The translations under genes and the position numbers were made by a program. A DNA stretch of 64,000 bases from an uncultured Verrucomicrobiota bacterium (lineage in GTDB: Bacteria > Verrucomicrobiota > Kiritimatiellia > CAJWTS01). The notes under the pieces are model-generated. The model worked only from the letters and a program-made list of their open reading frames with translations. It searched no databases and was not told the DNA's origin. Positions 36,651 through 45,439 of this stretch are shown here, piece after piece; position 1 is the first letter of the stretch; each line of letters starts with the position of its first letter. The stretch spans positions 19,367 through 83,366 of the forward strand of contig CAJWTS010000009.1 of assembly GCA_913047795.1 (NCBI GenBank). The letters run 5' to 3'.

Positions 36651-37736
36651 TCAACTCATCGAACCTAGATACTGGCACTCACGATAGCATTCCTCCGGCA
36701 TGACACGGCGAGTCACGTCAACTTTCGTGAATCTGAAGGCTGGGAAGGCGGACAGAACGTCTTCTTGACGTGTCTTCATTTCAGTGTCGTACGACACGAT
36801 GCACACAGTGGGTTGCGCCGAAGTGCGCAGTAGCCGCTCCGCAACTGAAGCGTAGTTTTTGACTTGCGGTACTGTCATTTCCACGAAGGAACAACTGTTC
36901 CACAGGAGGTCCACACTCGCATCAATCCTGTCGAGTTGCCACGGGGCGATCGCGAGTATTTCTCTCTTGTCGGCTGATGACATAGATATGATTCCCGGTC
37001 GAGCAGCGACATCGGCGTAGTCCACGACACTCTCACCATATATCGCCTTCAAATACTGAGTCTGGACATAGAGATATGGAGGGATATCAACCGTGATGCA
37101 CTTCGTGATACTTGGGAAGAAACTTAAAAGAGTATGAACTTCGTATCCGAATCCCCCCCCTATCACCAAGATCGTCTTGAACTCGGAAAAATCCCTAACA
37201 TCGCAAAAATTACTAATCCGCGCGTACGTGCCGAGATACGGCCAGGAAACCATTCGATCGTTGATCTTGATACCATCCACGCACCCGCCGCCCATAGACT
37301 CCGGCAGATCATACTTGCTGATCACTTCGGTGAGCCACGCCTTACATGACTGGTTGACCCAAAGATCCCGAAACATCATGTACTGGCGGAAGTGACTATC
37401 TTCGGCACTCCGACTGACTCTCTCGTCGATAGTGTCAAGTAGCAGCTTTCTGAACACGCGACTATCAAAGATCCACTGCCGCAATCTGCCGCTTAGTGTT
37501 GGTGGAAAGTCGCATATATGATCATAGACGCCTAACCTTGGCGCATCGCTCATTGTTGCTCCAGGCGTTATTTTTCTGCCCGAACGAAAGCGACTGACCC
37601 CATAGCGTCGTAACGCCCTTGTTGTTTTCATCACCGACTCTTGCCAAAACGGACCCGGCCTATGGATGTCCTCTTGTTCCATCAGATCCTTACTCATGCT
37701 GTTTAGCAGTGAGATATCGTCTTGGAGTTCCTTCAT
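36651..37736 (-). CDS. Putative sugar O-methyltransferase
   Basis: 361 residues from ATG 37736, which has GGGGA seven bases upstream; ATG 37754 would add six residues. The C-terminal half has TILVIGGGFGYEVHTLL, DIPPYLYVQTQYLKAIYG and LDRIDASVDLLWNSCSFVEM, the pattern of the putative sugar O-methyltransferase family seen in O-antigen loci. The N-terminal half is helical. The gene is visibly less GC-rich than its neighbours and uses AT-ending codons more often, so it may have been acquired separately. 25 bases separate it from the cytidylyltransferase gene. Confidence 0.65.
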   Translation of the reverse strand: MKELQDDISLLNSMSKDLMEQEDIHRPGPFWQESVMKTTRALRRYGVSRFRSGRKITPGATMSDAPRLGVYDHICDFPPTLSGRLRQWIFDSRVFRKLLLDTIDERVSRSAEDSHFRQYMMFRDLWVNQSCKAWLTEVISKYDLPESMGGGCVDGIKINDRMVSWPYLGTYARISNFCDVRDFSEFKTILVIGGGFGYEVHTLLSFFPSITKCITVDIPPYLYVQTQYLKAIYGESVVDYADVAARPGIISMSSADKREILAIAPWQLDRIDASVDLLWNSCSFVEMTVPQVKNYASVAERLLRTSAQPTVCIVSYDTEMKTRQEDVLSAFPAFRFTKVDVTRRVMPEECYRECQYLGSMS

Positions 37737-37754
37737 CGCCATTTCCCCATCCAT

Positions 37755-38076
37755 GTAATTGATAGGAAATCACCTTTCGGGCGGTACGGGCACACACCCG
37801 TTCGATCGGCCTGAAAAAGCGCTATCATTCGGAAAGAATGCCAGAATCGGGGCAAAGTTTCGGAAACGAATTAGATGAGTCCAGATCGACGTCGAAGTAC
37901 CCTTCGCCGATCGTCCACCACAAATCGATCGAGAGCTTCACCGTAGCGAACTAACGATTCCACTCTGACCGTCTTCTTCCTAATTCAGGTCACAACTCAG
38001 TTCAGGACGAATCCCTTTCAGTGCCCCTTGGGAATGTTGTCGAACGCGGATAGGCACACCGAAATACGATCGCCGA
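37755..38076 (-). other. Intergenic stretch without a gene
   Basis: About 320 bases lie between two minus-strand genes, and stops interrupt all frames that read sensibly. Nothing similar to a tRNA, insertion sequence or terminator with a T-run is visible. One short perfect inverted repeat (ACGGG, six-base loop, CCCGT) is at 37786-37801, 32-50 bases upstream of the methyltransferase start. It could be a regulatory hairpin or chance. Being the longest gap in the window, it is the most likely site of an internal promoter, but I see no convincing -35/-10 pair. Confidence 0.5.
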
Positions 38077-39192
38077 TCAGCCGAATGAACGCTTGTTGAT
38101 CGACCGGGTCAGAGCATGAAATTCTCTCTTGATTGCCTCCACGTGGTCGTCCTCCCATACAATGCGGTGGAACGGACTAGCCCATTCGCCCTGTTCCCCG
38201 ATCGTCCACCCCTGCGATCGTAAATGGCGCTCCGTAGACGCACCACAAGAGGGCACGACCATCTTGAACACGAGGCACGGCGGATTGCGCAGAAGGAGGC
38301 ACACCAAGGCAGGCCCACCGGACACCGCCATGTTCACGTAACTCAGAGAGTAGAGAGCCGCCCGCAATTCCAGATTCCAGACCGCCTCCTTACAGACTAT
38401 GAACTCTCGCAATTCATTCGGAGTCTTGTCCATCGCTCGATCAATATCGCGAACGAACACCGGGCAATACGTTGAGAGATCCAGAGAACGAGCGAATTCC
38501 ACCCACGCCATGAGATTACTATTGCGTGCCGGCTCGTAATCCGCCTCCCTCAACGAAATCGTCACCACGCGCCGCCCGCCGGCCACATTCTCTATCCAAT
38601 CCCCCATCCGCCTCATGGGCTCTTCTCGAGCCATCATTGCCGGGAACTCCGCACATCCTGCTACAGCCGCAAAGAATCGCCGATCCTCATAATGGGCAAC
38701 CGGATGCCGTACGCTGTACCCATCGGGGAAGACGTGCATGGCGACAGACGATCGCAGAGCATGCGCTTCCTCGCGGATCCCGCATACGGTCATGCAACAC
38801 GGATCTGGAAGAAGCGCACAACACGGCACCAAGACGTTCCGCAACCGCCACTGTTTGTGATCAACGTCATAGTGGTCATTGTCGTCCATTCTGAAGCCAT
38901 CGATCTCGCCGGGCACGATAACGATGTGGATACCCATGCATCCAATCTGCTGGCGACGGATCTCAGCGAGGACAAGGAACTTCAGGATATCGAATGTCGC
39001 AGGCGAAACGGATAGATCGTAGAACGCATAGAGGAATTCAGTCCGTCGGCGCCCGCGATGCCAGATCAGGTCCAACCGGGTCCACATTCGCCTGCGAATT
39101 GCTCGCGTCTTCCGCTCAAGCCTGTCTAACACGGGCACACCACGCACCTGTCCGCTACGTTCCGTATAGGCTCCGGCCACACGGGTCGCCAT
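38077..39192 (-). CDS. Conserved-looking hypothetical protein, possibly glycosyltransferase-like
   Basis: 371 residues from ATG 39192; the start is unsure, since a leader from further upstream or an ATG near 39087 is possible. The first 40 residues are rich in arginine. The core has FLYAFYDLSVSPATFDILKFLVLAEIRR, VIVPGEIDGFRMDD, TISLREADYEPARNSNLMAWVEFA and ELRAALYSLSYVNMAVSGGP. The last resembles the donor-side helix region of GT-B proteins. I do not recognise the family with confidence. It stands alone between two larger gaps and is probably part of the polysaccharide locus. Confidence 0.55.
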   Translation of the reverse strand: MATRVAGAYTERSGQVRGVPVLDRLERKTRAIRRRMWTRLDLIWHRGRRRTEFLYAFYDLSVSPATFDILKFLVLAEIRRQQIGCMGIHIVIVPGEIDGFRMDDNDHYDVDHKQWRLRNVLVPCCALLPDPCCMTVCGIREEAHALRSSVAMHVFPDGYSVRHPVAHYEDRRFFAAVAGCAEFPAMMAREEPMRRMGDWIENVAGGRRVVTISLREADYEPARNSNLMAWVEFARSLDLSTYCPVFVRDIDRAMDKTPNELREFIVCKEAVWNLELRAALYSLSYVNMAVSGGPALVCLLLRNPPCLVFKMVVPSCGASTERHLRSQGWTIGEQGEWASPFHRIVWEDDHVEAIKREFHALTRSINKRSFG

Positions 39193-39455
39193 CGCATTAC
39201 AGCGTCTTGACGATCGGAACGACGGGGCGACCAATCCGGCCTTCCGAGTGGCCCTACTACCGAGCGCCCGCCCAGACGCTCCCAAACGCCGGGCGATCTC
39301 TGAGAAAGCGATGGGATATCAAGCTGTCCCTGTATTGATTCTAGATACTTTAGGCCGCCATCGCGCACCGTGGGGTCTCGCCCGCACCATGAAGAGCGAG
39401 ATTCATCTCGTCGACGAAACCCAGCTGCGCTCGTAGCACGATGCACGGCTCTACC

Positions 39456-39992
39456 TTAATCAATCGCGTCTGCCATCGAACGGTACGCCATCAGCGCGAT
39501 CAACGAGAGGCTGTCAACAATCTCCTGCGCAGAGATTTTTGACATGCATTTACCCAGCGGCAGCCACACTCGTTCTGCGGATCGCGCGTCAGTCTCCTCG
39601 GTCTCTGTGGCGAGGAATACCTGCGTGAAATTGTCCCAGATGTCGAGGCTGGGGTGGAAGCTGACGAGCGGCTTAAGGTTCGCGCACCGGACGCCCGTCT
39701 CTTCCATGCATTCTCGCGCGGCGGCCTGCTCTGACGATTCGGACGCATCGACCCGACCTCCCGGAATTTCGAGTGAAATTCCGTTAATGAGCAAACGATA
39801 CTGTCTGACGAACAGCACTTCATCTTGCCGAACAACCAAGACTGCTGCTCGACGGCCATGATCGGAAACAAAGTACTCTTTTGAGAATCCGTCAAACTGG
39901 GCTACATAACGGCGTATGATCTGGTTCCTGTCGGTGTAGACCACGTCATGCTGCTCGACCGTCAGTGGTCGCTGTAAGGTTTCATCTCTCAT
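39456..39992 (-). CDS. Nudix hydrolase (ADP-ribose/nucleotide-sugar pyrophosphatase-like)
   Basis: 178 residues from ATG 39992, with AAGGA eight bases upstream. A complete Nudix box is present: GRVDASE, seven residues, then RECMEETGV (G-x5-E-x7-REUxEExGU). The flanking EIPGG and VLFVRQYR segments match ADP-ribose pyrophosphatase-like members. These cleave nucleoside diphosphates linked to another group, here perhaps a nucleotide-sugar or coenzyme. No specific substrate can be assigned. Its location is at the edge of the carbon-chain module. Confidence 0.85.
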   Translation of the reverse strand: MRDETLQRPLTVEQHDVVYTDRNQIIRRYVAQFDGFSKEYFVSDHGRRAAVLVVRQDEVLFVRQYRLLINGISLEIPGGRVDASESSEQAAARECMEETGVRCANLKPLVSFHPSLDIWDNFTQVFLATETEETDARSAERVWLPLGKCMSKISAQEIVDSLSLIALMAYRSMADAID

Positions 39993-40170
39993 TCGACGGT
40001 CCTTCTCGAAGCACGGGGGCCTGGATCCGTTGTGAGCGCCAGCAGATCACAGCCTGCCCAGGCAAATCTGCAAGTCCTCAGGATCACTCCCATCTCCGAA
40101 CGCCGCATGCAGCCATGTTTAAGACTCGCTCGGACTGCGCGGGAATCTGGCATTTAGGTGGAACGCGCGA

Positions 40171-40893
40171 CTAGTCTATGAAAGACCAGTAGTAGTCCCC
40201 TTCGTAGCCAACTTCTTCGAAAAGCGCGAGCCAATCATCGACGTGCATATACGTCAATGCGGTCAGATTCCACTTTAGGAAATTCTCGTGCTGCTTGTTC
40301 GTACGCCATGCATGGACGCCAAGGAACGCATGTCTGCGCGACACACGCTGAATCTCACGAACGGCCTGCTTGCATCCGTCCAGTGGTAGATTACTGACGG
40401 TGTTTATCGAGACTACCAGATCAAAAGAACTGTCCGGGTACGGCAAGCACTGTGCATCCCCAACTTGAACGCTATCCTTGATTTCCGACTTGGCGTGCTC
40501 GATCGCGTAGTCAGAAATATCGACACCTGCGACCTGTAGACCGGGATACAACCTCCTCAGATCGTACAGAAGAAACCCCTTGGCACAGCCCACGTCCAGC
40601 ACGGAAGCCTGAGGATCGAGATGATAGTGCTCGACGATACGTCGCGCCGTCTTGGTCCAGAAACGAGGATGATACTCATAGCCGCCATACCCGTACAGGC
40701 GGTCTCCGTCGAAGTACTCTTTACCAAAGCGTCGCGCGACGTTCAGCAGAACCTGTTCCAGGAAGATATCCTCTTGGTCATAGGCCTCGGGTCTAAGATT
40801 GATGCGACCCTTCCCAGAGAGCTTGAGTTTTCCCCTAGCAACGACGGGACGGCGCGGGCGCGGATACTGATCCATTAGATTGATTTCTGCCAT
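40171..40893 (-). CDS. Class I methyltransferase, paralogue of the gene at 50168-50827
   Basis: 240 residues from ATG 40893, eight bases after the preceding thiamine-diphosphate enzyme. It begins with YPRPRRPV, carries GKEYFDGDRLYGYGGYEY (57-74), then motif I VLDVGCAKGFLLYDL (98-112) and ends HVDDWLALFEEVGYEGDYYW. The same blocks recur in the 50168-50827 protein, so these are paralogues. Both lie at the outer edges of the thiamine-enzyme module. Target unknown; probably a modified sugar or nucleotide-sugar intermediate. Confidence 0.85.
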   Translation of the reverse strand: MAEINLMDQYPRPRRPVVARGKLKLSGKGRINLRPEAYDQEDIFLEQVLLNVARRFGKEYFDGDRLYGYGGYEYHPRFWTKTARRIVEHYHLDPQASVLDVGCAKGFLLYDLRRLYPGLQVAGVDISDYAIEHAKSEIKDSVQVGDAQCLPYPDSSFDLVVSINTVSNLPLDGCKQAVREIQRVSRRHAFLGVHAWRTNKQHENFLKWNLTALTYMHVDDWLALFEEVGYEGDYYWSFID

Positions 40894-40900
40894 GGGACGT

Positions 40901-42700
40901 TCAGCTTGAGTTCGTGGTCCATGGTTTGACGAACATCACTTCCGATAGCTCTTCGCTATCCAGGTGAGGCGCCATATCTTCCAGCGGTCGAGGCCCGAAT
41001 AACCCGTTCGGAAGCGGTTCAAATCCCTGACGCGGAATGACTTCCTGATCAGGGTCGGCCATGATTTCGCAGACCATTGGACCCGAGCTGGCAAGAACAT
41101 GCTCGATGCCGCCTGCGAGATCCTCGGGCCTTTCAATGCGTAGCGTCTGCAACCCGTAGGAGGCGGCCACCAGAAGCACATCGGGCAGGCTCATGCCGCC
41201 TTCAGCACGCGAGCCAACATAGTTGGACTTCAAGAACCCCTCTTGTGTATGACGAATGGAGATATAACCGTCGTTGTTGGTAACGAAGAGTTTGATTGGC
41301 AGACAGTGGTGCTTGATGGTCTGCAATTCCTGCACGTTGAGCTGAAAACTGCCATCGCCGCACACGCAGATGGTCCGACGTCCACCGGAAGCAAAACAGG
41401 CGCCAATGCTCTCCGGTAATCCGGAACCCATGGCGCACAGGCCCGTTGTCAGAACCATACGCTGGTTGCGCTTCAGGACGAAGGTCTGGTAGGCCACGTA
41501 TACATTGGTTCCACCGCCGTCGACCACCACGATGTCGCCCTCCTCGCAGTGATCCGAAAGCGTTTTTACGAATTGGTAGGGGCTGATCACATCGGACGAA
41601 GCAGGTTTCGGCGGCGCATTGTAGACATCCACGTAACGCCGACAGGCTTTGCGCCAGGGCTCGGACACTTGCGGGCAGGCCGCGTCCGCATCAACCTGGA
41701 CGCGACGAAGAAGGTCCCCGACTTCGCCGTGGATAGCCAGGTCGATCCTCACCGTCCGTTCGTCAAGTTCCACCGAGTCGACATCCACCACCACAATCCG
41801 GGCCTCGCGTGCGAACGACTGAAACATCGTACCGGTAATTGGTATACAGAGATGCGACCCCAACGCGATCAAAAGGTCACAGTTCTGCATTGCAAGATTG
41901 GCCCCGCGCTGACTGGCGAGCCCGGGGCGGCCGAGATGTAACCGGTGCGCGCCCGGCGCGAGATCTGCCGCCCCCCATGATGTCACAAAGGGGATATCAA
42001 ACGTCTCGACGAACCGGATGAACTCCTCCTCAGAGCGAGACTGCCTCACGCCATATCCCGCGAGCACAAGCGGTCGCGTACTTTCGCCCAACCAGGACCG
42101 GAGTTGCGATAGATCCGAATCGGAGGCGCACGGCACGTTCGACTCCTCCGGGGGCGAGTAGCCAGGCAGGCCGTCGGGATCGACCTCTGCCCACTGTAGA
42201 TCTAGAGGTAGATCGATCCAAACCGGTCCGGGACGGGGACGCGTTGCCAGGTCGCAGGCCTTCTCAAGGTGAAAGCGGATGCTCTGGGCATCATCGATCA
42301 TCACGGCATAATTCGTAAGCGGACGAACAATTTCGATCACGTCCAGTTGCTGGGTGCCAAGCTGGCGAATTTTCTTCCCCCGAGTGGTGTGTGCAACCCG
42401 CGCCTGACCTGAAATGAATACGCAAGGCAGCGAATCAAGCCATGCGCCGGCCAAGCCGGTCAGCGCGTTGGTCGCTCCCGGTCCCGCAGTGACGAAGCAC
42501 GCGCCAAGGCGGTTTGTGACGCGGGCATAGGCTTCGGCGGCAAAAGACGCGGCCTGCTCATGGTGGTGAAACACGGGCATCATGCGGCCGCTACGCGCAG
42601 CGGAATCAAACAGGTGGACGACCGCGCCACCTGTCACGCCAAAAACATGATGCGCGCCTCGGTCAGCCAGAAACTGCACTACGTAATCGGTTAATTTCAT
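40901..42700 (-). CDS. Acetolactate-synthase-like thiamine-diphosphate enzyme
   Basis: 599 residues from ATG 42700; an in-frame GTG at 42724 is the alternative. The conserved Glu of the cofactor N1' contact is E48 in HHHEQAASFAAEAYAR. VTAGPGATNALTGLAGAW and ISGQ follow, and the magnesium/ThDP motif is GDGSFQ (448-453) ending in NN at 475-476. Family members perform decarboxylation and carboligation of 2-oxoacids. YerE, which adds a two-carbon branch to a CDP-keto-sugar in yersiniose synthesis, belongs to this family. A sugar acceptor is inferred from context. The following SDR could reduce the product. Confidence 0.85.
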   Translation of the reverse strand: MKLTDYVVQFLADRGAHHVFGVTGGAVVHLFDSAARSGRMMPVFHHHEQAASFAAEAYARVTNRLGACFVTAGPGATNALTGLAGAWLDSLPCVFISGQARVAHTTRGKKIRQLGTQQLDVIEIVRPLTNYAVMIDDAQSIRFHLEKACDLATRPRPGPVWIDLPLDLQWAEVDPDGLPGYSPPEESNVPCASDSDLSQLRSWLGESTRPLVLAGYGVRQSRSEEEFIRFVETFDIPFVTSWGAADLAPGAHRLHLGRPGLASQRGANLAMQNCDLLIALGSHLCIPITGTMFQSFAREARIVVVDVDSVELDERTVRIDLAIHGEVGDLLRRVQVDADAACPQVSEPWRKACRRYVDVYNAPPKPASSDVISPYQFVKTLSDHCEEGDIVVVDGGGTNVYVAYQTFVLKRNQRMVLTTGLCAMGSGLPESIGACFASGGRRTICVCGDGSFQLNVQELQTIKHHCLPIKLFVTNNDGYISIRHTQEGFLKSNYVGSRAEGGMSLPDVLLVAASYGLQTLRIERPEDLAGGIEHVLASSGPMVCEIMADPDQEVIPRQGFEPLPNGLFGPRPLEDMAPHLDSEELSEVMFVKPWTTNSS

Positions 42701-42723
42701 AAAAGGGCCCCCGTTCGTCGGCA

Positions 42724-43500
42724 CTATGTTTTAAAAAAGTGCCGAGCCTGACCGCCCTCTACCGGAACAATGGATCCAACACAGAACGACGCCTGTTCGG
42801 AGCAGAGCAGCAATACCATGGGACTGATCTCATCGGGACGCCCGAAGCGACCCATAGGGCAGCGGTCAGCAAGATACTTCTCAGCATGCTCGGGCCTGGT
42901 TTTCAAGACATCGGCCCAATGCCCGTGTTCGGTGAGGACCACGCCGGGCAGCACGGTGGACATGACGACTCCCGTGGGAGCCAATACCCTCGCCATGGAA
43001 CGCGTATACGCCGTGTAGGCTGCTTTGATGGAACAGTAGGGCACGGGCCCACTGTTCTCCAGGGATGCGCCGGCCGAGATGTTCACGATTCGCCCCCATT
43101 CTTGCTTGAGCATATGAGGGAGGAATTCGTTGTTGGTCTCCACATGGACCTCGAGATTGAGTCGGAAGACACGACGCCAATCCGATATGGGGCAGTAAGG
43201 ATCGGTAACGCCAAGCGTATCGCCTACGTTGTTGACTACGATATCGAGGTCGCCCAGTTGCTTCCGAATCTCGCTGGCCATACGCCCGGGCTCCCCTTCT
43301 ACTGTCGCGTCACCAGTAACCGCGCAATGCCCGGCCTCTCGCCCACCCATCTCGGTCAAGGTCTGTTCCATGATTTCGGGACGGCGCGAAGTGATCGCCA
43401 CCTTGACGCCCTCTTTCGCCAGATCGAGGGCAATCGCGCGACCAATACCGGACGCCCCTCCCGTTACCAGGGCTTTCTTACCAATCAGTCCGAGATCCAT
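42724..43500 (-). CDS. Short-chain dehydrogenase/reductase
   Basis: 258 residues from ATG 43500, with AAGGAG seven bases upstream. TGGASGIG (13-20) binds NAD(P), NNVGD lies at 90-94, and the catalytic Ser near 142, Tyr155 and Lys159 (YCSIK) are present. This classical SDR is about the standard length. It sits between the DmpG-like aldolase and the ThDP enzyme, so it may reduce a keto group of the carboligation product. Cofactor preference not assignable. Confidence 0.92.
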   Translation of the reverse strand: MDLGLIGKKALVTGGASGIGRAIALDLAKEGVKVAITSRRPEIMEQTLTEMGGREAGHCAVTGDATVEGEPGRMASEIRKQLGDLDIVVNNVGDTLGVTDPYCPISDWRRVFRLNLEVHVETNNEFLPHMLKQEWGRIVNISAGASLENSGPVPYCSIKAAYTAYTRSMARVLAPTGVVMSTVLPGVVLTEHGHWADVLKTRPEHAEKYLADRCPMGRFGRPDEISPMVLLLCSEQASFCVGSIVPVEGGQARHFFKT

Positions 43501-43507
43501 TCTGCGT

Positions 43508-43513
43508 CTCCTT
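43508..43513 (-). promoter_or_regulatory. Ribosome-binding site for the SDR gene
   Basis: AAGGAG seven bases before the ATG at 43500, in the 21-base gap after the aldolase gene. It is among the strongest in the window and settles the start. Confidence 0.8.
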
Positions 43514-43521
43514 TCTACTGC

Positions 43522-44544
43522 CTAGGAGTTGCCCTGCTGACGCCGCTTCTCTGCCAGCGTCACCGCAACTTCAATGATGATATCTTCCTGACCTCCGACC
43601 ACGCTCCTCTTGCCAAGATCGAAGAAGACGTCTCTGGGATCGACACCATACTGCACGGAAATGCGATCCACCGGTTTGGACATGGTCGAGACCACGCCCG
43701 CCATACCACTCACCAGGCTGGTCGGACGAATATAGGGGACCTGCTTCATGATGCGTTTCTCGGCCAGATCCGATAAATCCAAGACCTTGTAAAGGTCAAT
43801 GTGCGTCTCATACCCAAGCTTCTGCAGAACCCCTACGATTACCTCGAGCTGCGCGTTTCCGGCTCCGGCGCCGAATCCACGAGCTGTACCATCGAGAATT
43901 AGCGCTCCTGCGCGCACCGCAGCAATCGAGTTGGCAATGGCCAGTCCCAGGTTGTTGTGAGCGTGAAAGCCCACGGGGATCTCCACTTCCGCAGACAGAA
44001 TCTCGAACTTGGCCGAGACTTCTTCGGGCAAATGGGTGCCTGCAGAGTCCATCAGAACCACTCCTTGCGCCCCATAGGACTGCATCTTAGAGCATTCCCT
44101 GGCCAGGGTCTTGCCGTCCGCCATGTGGCTCATCATCAGACAGCCATAGGCCGCCTTTCCCTGGTCCTTCGCGAACGAGATGAGGCCGGCCGTCGTATCG
44201 GCTTCCGTACAGTGACACCCCACCCGAATCACGTCTACGCCGGCATCGACCGCAGGGCGCAAATTCTTCCTGACTGTTCCCCAACCGGCGATAGTAAACA
44301 CACCAAGCTTGGAGTTCTTCAGATGAGCACGCGCAACCTCGATCATTCGCTGGTCCGGCAAGAGGCTGCGTCCCATTTGTAACGATGAAGCGCCAAGTCC
44401 GTTTCCGTGGCCGACTTCGACCGTGGGGATCCCGGCGGCCTCAGCCGCCACGCAGTACGATTTGATCTGCGCCGCGTTTAACTGGTGTTGCACGGCATGA
44501 TTCCCGTCGCGCAACGTAGGGTCGTAGATATGTATTTCAGTCAT
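43522..44544 (-). CDS. 4-hydroxy-2-oxoacid aldolase (DmpG/MhpE/BphI-like)
   Basis: 340 residues from ATG 44544, overlapping the upstream stop by eight bases. IYDPTLRDGNHAVQHQ (6-21) is the metal-binding DxTLRDG motif of the HMGL-like barrel, VGCHCTEAD and FHAHNNLGLAIANSI carry the other metal ligands, and ARGFGAGAGNAQLE follows. DmpG cleaves 4-hydroxy-2-oxovalerate to pyruvate plus acetaldehyde and can run in reverse. It is a heterodimer partner of the dehydrogenase gene next to it. No meta-cleavage dioxygenase genes are nearby, so aromatic degradation is unlikely here. Confidence 0.9.
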   Translation of the reverse strand: MTEIHIYDPTLRDGNHAVQHQLNAAQIKSYCVAAEAAGIPTVEVGHGNGLGASSLQMGRSLLPDQRMIEVARAHLKNSKLGVFTIAGWGTVRKNLRPAVDAGVDVIRVGCHCTEADTTAGLISFAKDQGKAAYGCLMMSHMADGKTLARECSKMQSYGAQGVVLMDSAGTHLPEEVSAKFEILSAEVEIPVGFHAHNNLGLAIANSIAAVRAGALILDGTARGFGAGAGNAQLEVIVGVLQKLGYETHIDLYKVLDLSDLAEKRIMKQVPYIRPTSLVSGMAGVVSTMSKPVDRISVQYGVDPRDVFFDLGKRSVVGGQEDIIIEVAVTLAEKRRQQGNS

Positions 44545-45418
44545 GGCCGCCCAATCCATCTTGTGCATACACGTTCGCAACGCGAATCGCCGCACAGTTG
44601 ATGATGTCGAGATTGCCCGCATACGCGGGAAGGTAGTCAGCACAGCCTGCGACTTTCACGATCACCACAATGCGATTCAACTCGAACACAGGAGGCACAA
44701 TCATTTCATAGCCAGGGACGTAATCTCGAATTTCATCTACGATTCTATCCACAGCCGCTCGAACCTTGTCCAGATCGGGACGTTCAGCCTCGAGGCTAAT
44801 AGTAGTTTGCATGAAAATCGGCGGCTCCGCCGGGTTAAGATTAAGCAGCGTCTTCGATTCCCTGCAACCTGTAAACCTGCATAATGCGGCCTCAGTTGTC
44901 TCTACGTATTCGTCCAAGTTCGCTCGCGTCGCTGCGCCGGCACTCTTGGCAGCGATACTCGAGACAATTTCGATGTACTCAATGCCAGGCAGCGACTGGG
45001 CAATCGCGTACGCGATGGGTACCGATGCCTGACCACCACAGCTGACCATATTGACGTTCTGCGCGTCCCGGATATTCTCCAAGTTGATCGCGGGCATCGC
45101 CATCATGCCCACCTGGGAAGGGGTCATATCGATCACCTTCTTCTCCATGACGCGCAACACATCCCAATGTTCAAGATGGGCACGGGCGGACGTCGCATCA
45201 AACACGAGCTCGCAGCATCCGGGATCATCGATTAGCTCATGGATGCCACGATCCGAACAGCGTACGCCCAGTTCACGCGCTCTCACCATGCCGTGACTGT
45301 TGAGGTTTCGGCCCATCATCAGTGCGCACTCAAGCAAAGGGGAACGCTGGATCTTGATCAACAGATCGATCCCAATGTTCCCACTTCCTATTACGGCCAC
45401 TGCCAATTTTTTACTCAT
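44537..45418 (-). CDS. Acylating acetaldehyde dehydrogenase (DmpF/MhpF-like)
   Basis: 293 residues from ATG 45418. VIGSGNIGIDLL (9-20) is the NAD-binding loop. The catalytic cysteine is C127 in MVSCGGQASVPIAYA, exactly as in DmpF/MhpF. The enzyme interconverts aldehydes and acyl-CoA with NAD and channels aldehyde to or from DmpG. The eight-base overlap with the aldolase gene fits subunit coupling. In this cluster it may supply aldehyde from acyl-CoA for condensation with pyruvate. Confidence 0.9.
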   Translation of the reverse strand: MSKKLAVAVIGSGNIGIDLLIKIQRSPLLECALMMGRNLNSHGMVRARELGVRCSDRGIHELIDDPGCCELVFDATSARAHLEHWDVLRVMEKKVIDMTPSQVGMMAMPAINLENIRDAQNVNMVSCGGQASVPIAYAIAQSLPGIEYIEIVSSIAAKSAGAATRANLDEYVETTEAALCRFTGCRESKTLLNLNPAEPPIFMQTTISLEAERPDLDKVRAAVDRIVDEIRDYVPGYEMIVPPVFELNRIVVIVKVAGCADYLPAYAGNLDIINCAAIRVANVYAQDGLGGHD

Positions 45419-45439
45419 AGGGCTACGTATCTCAATGAT

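Noticed and set aside
37786..37801. Hairpin ACGGG-N6-CCCGT as a terminator
   Set aside because: The stem is only five bases and no T-run follows on either strand; kept only as a note in the gap entry.
37810..37850. Sigma-54-like TGGCA element upstream of the sugar O-methyltransferase gene
   Set aside because: The -12 GC at the required spacing is absent.
39126..39446. 106-codon minus-strand frame at the start of the 38077-39192 gene
   Set aside because: Arginine-rich overlap in another frame without a ribosome-binding site.
42739..43776. 345-codon plus-strand frame
   Set aside because: Antisense to the SDR and aldolase genes, which carry complete catalytic motifs.
43522..45418. Aromatic meta-cleavage operon
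   Set aside because: Only DmpF and DmpG are present; no dioxygenase, hydrolase, hydratase or decarboxylase lies nearby.
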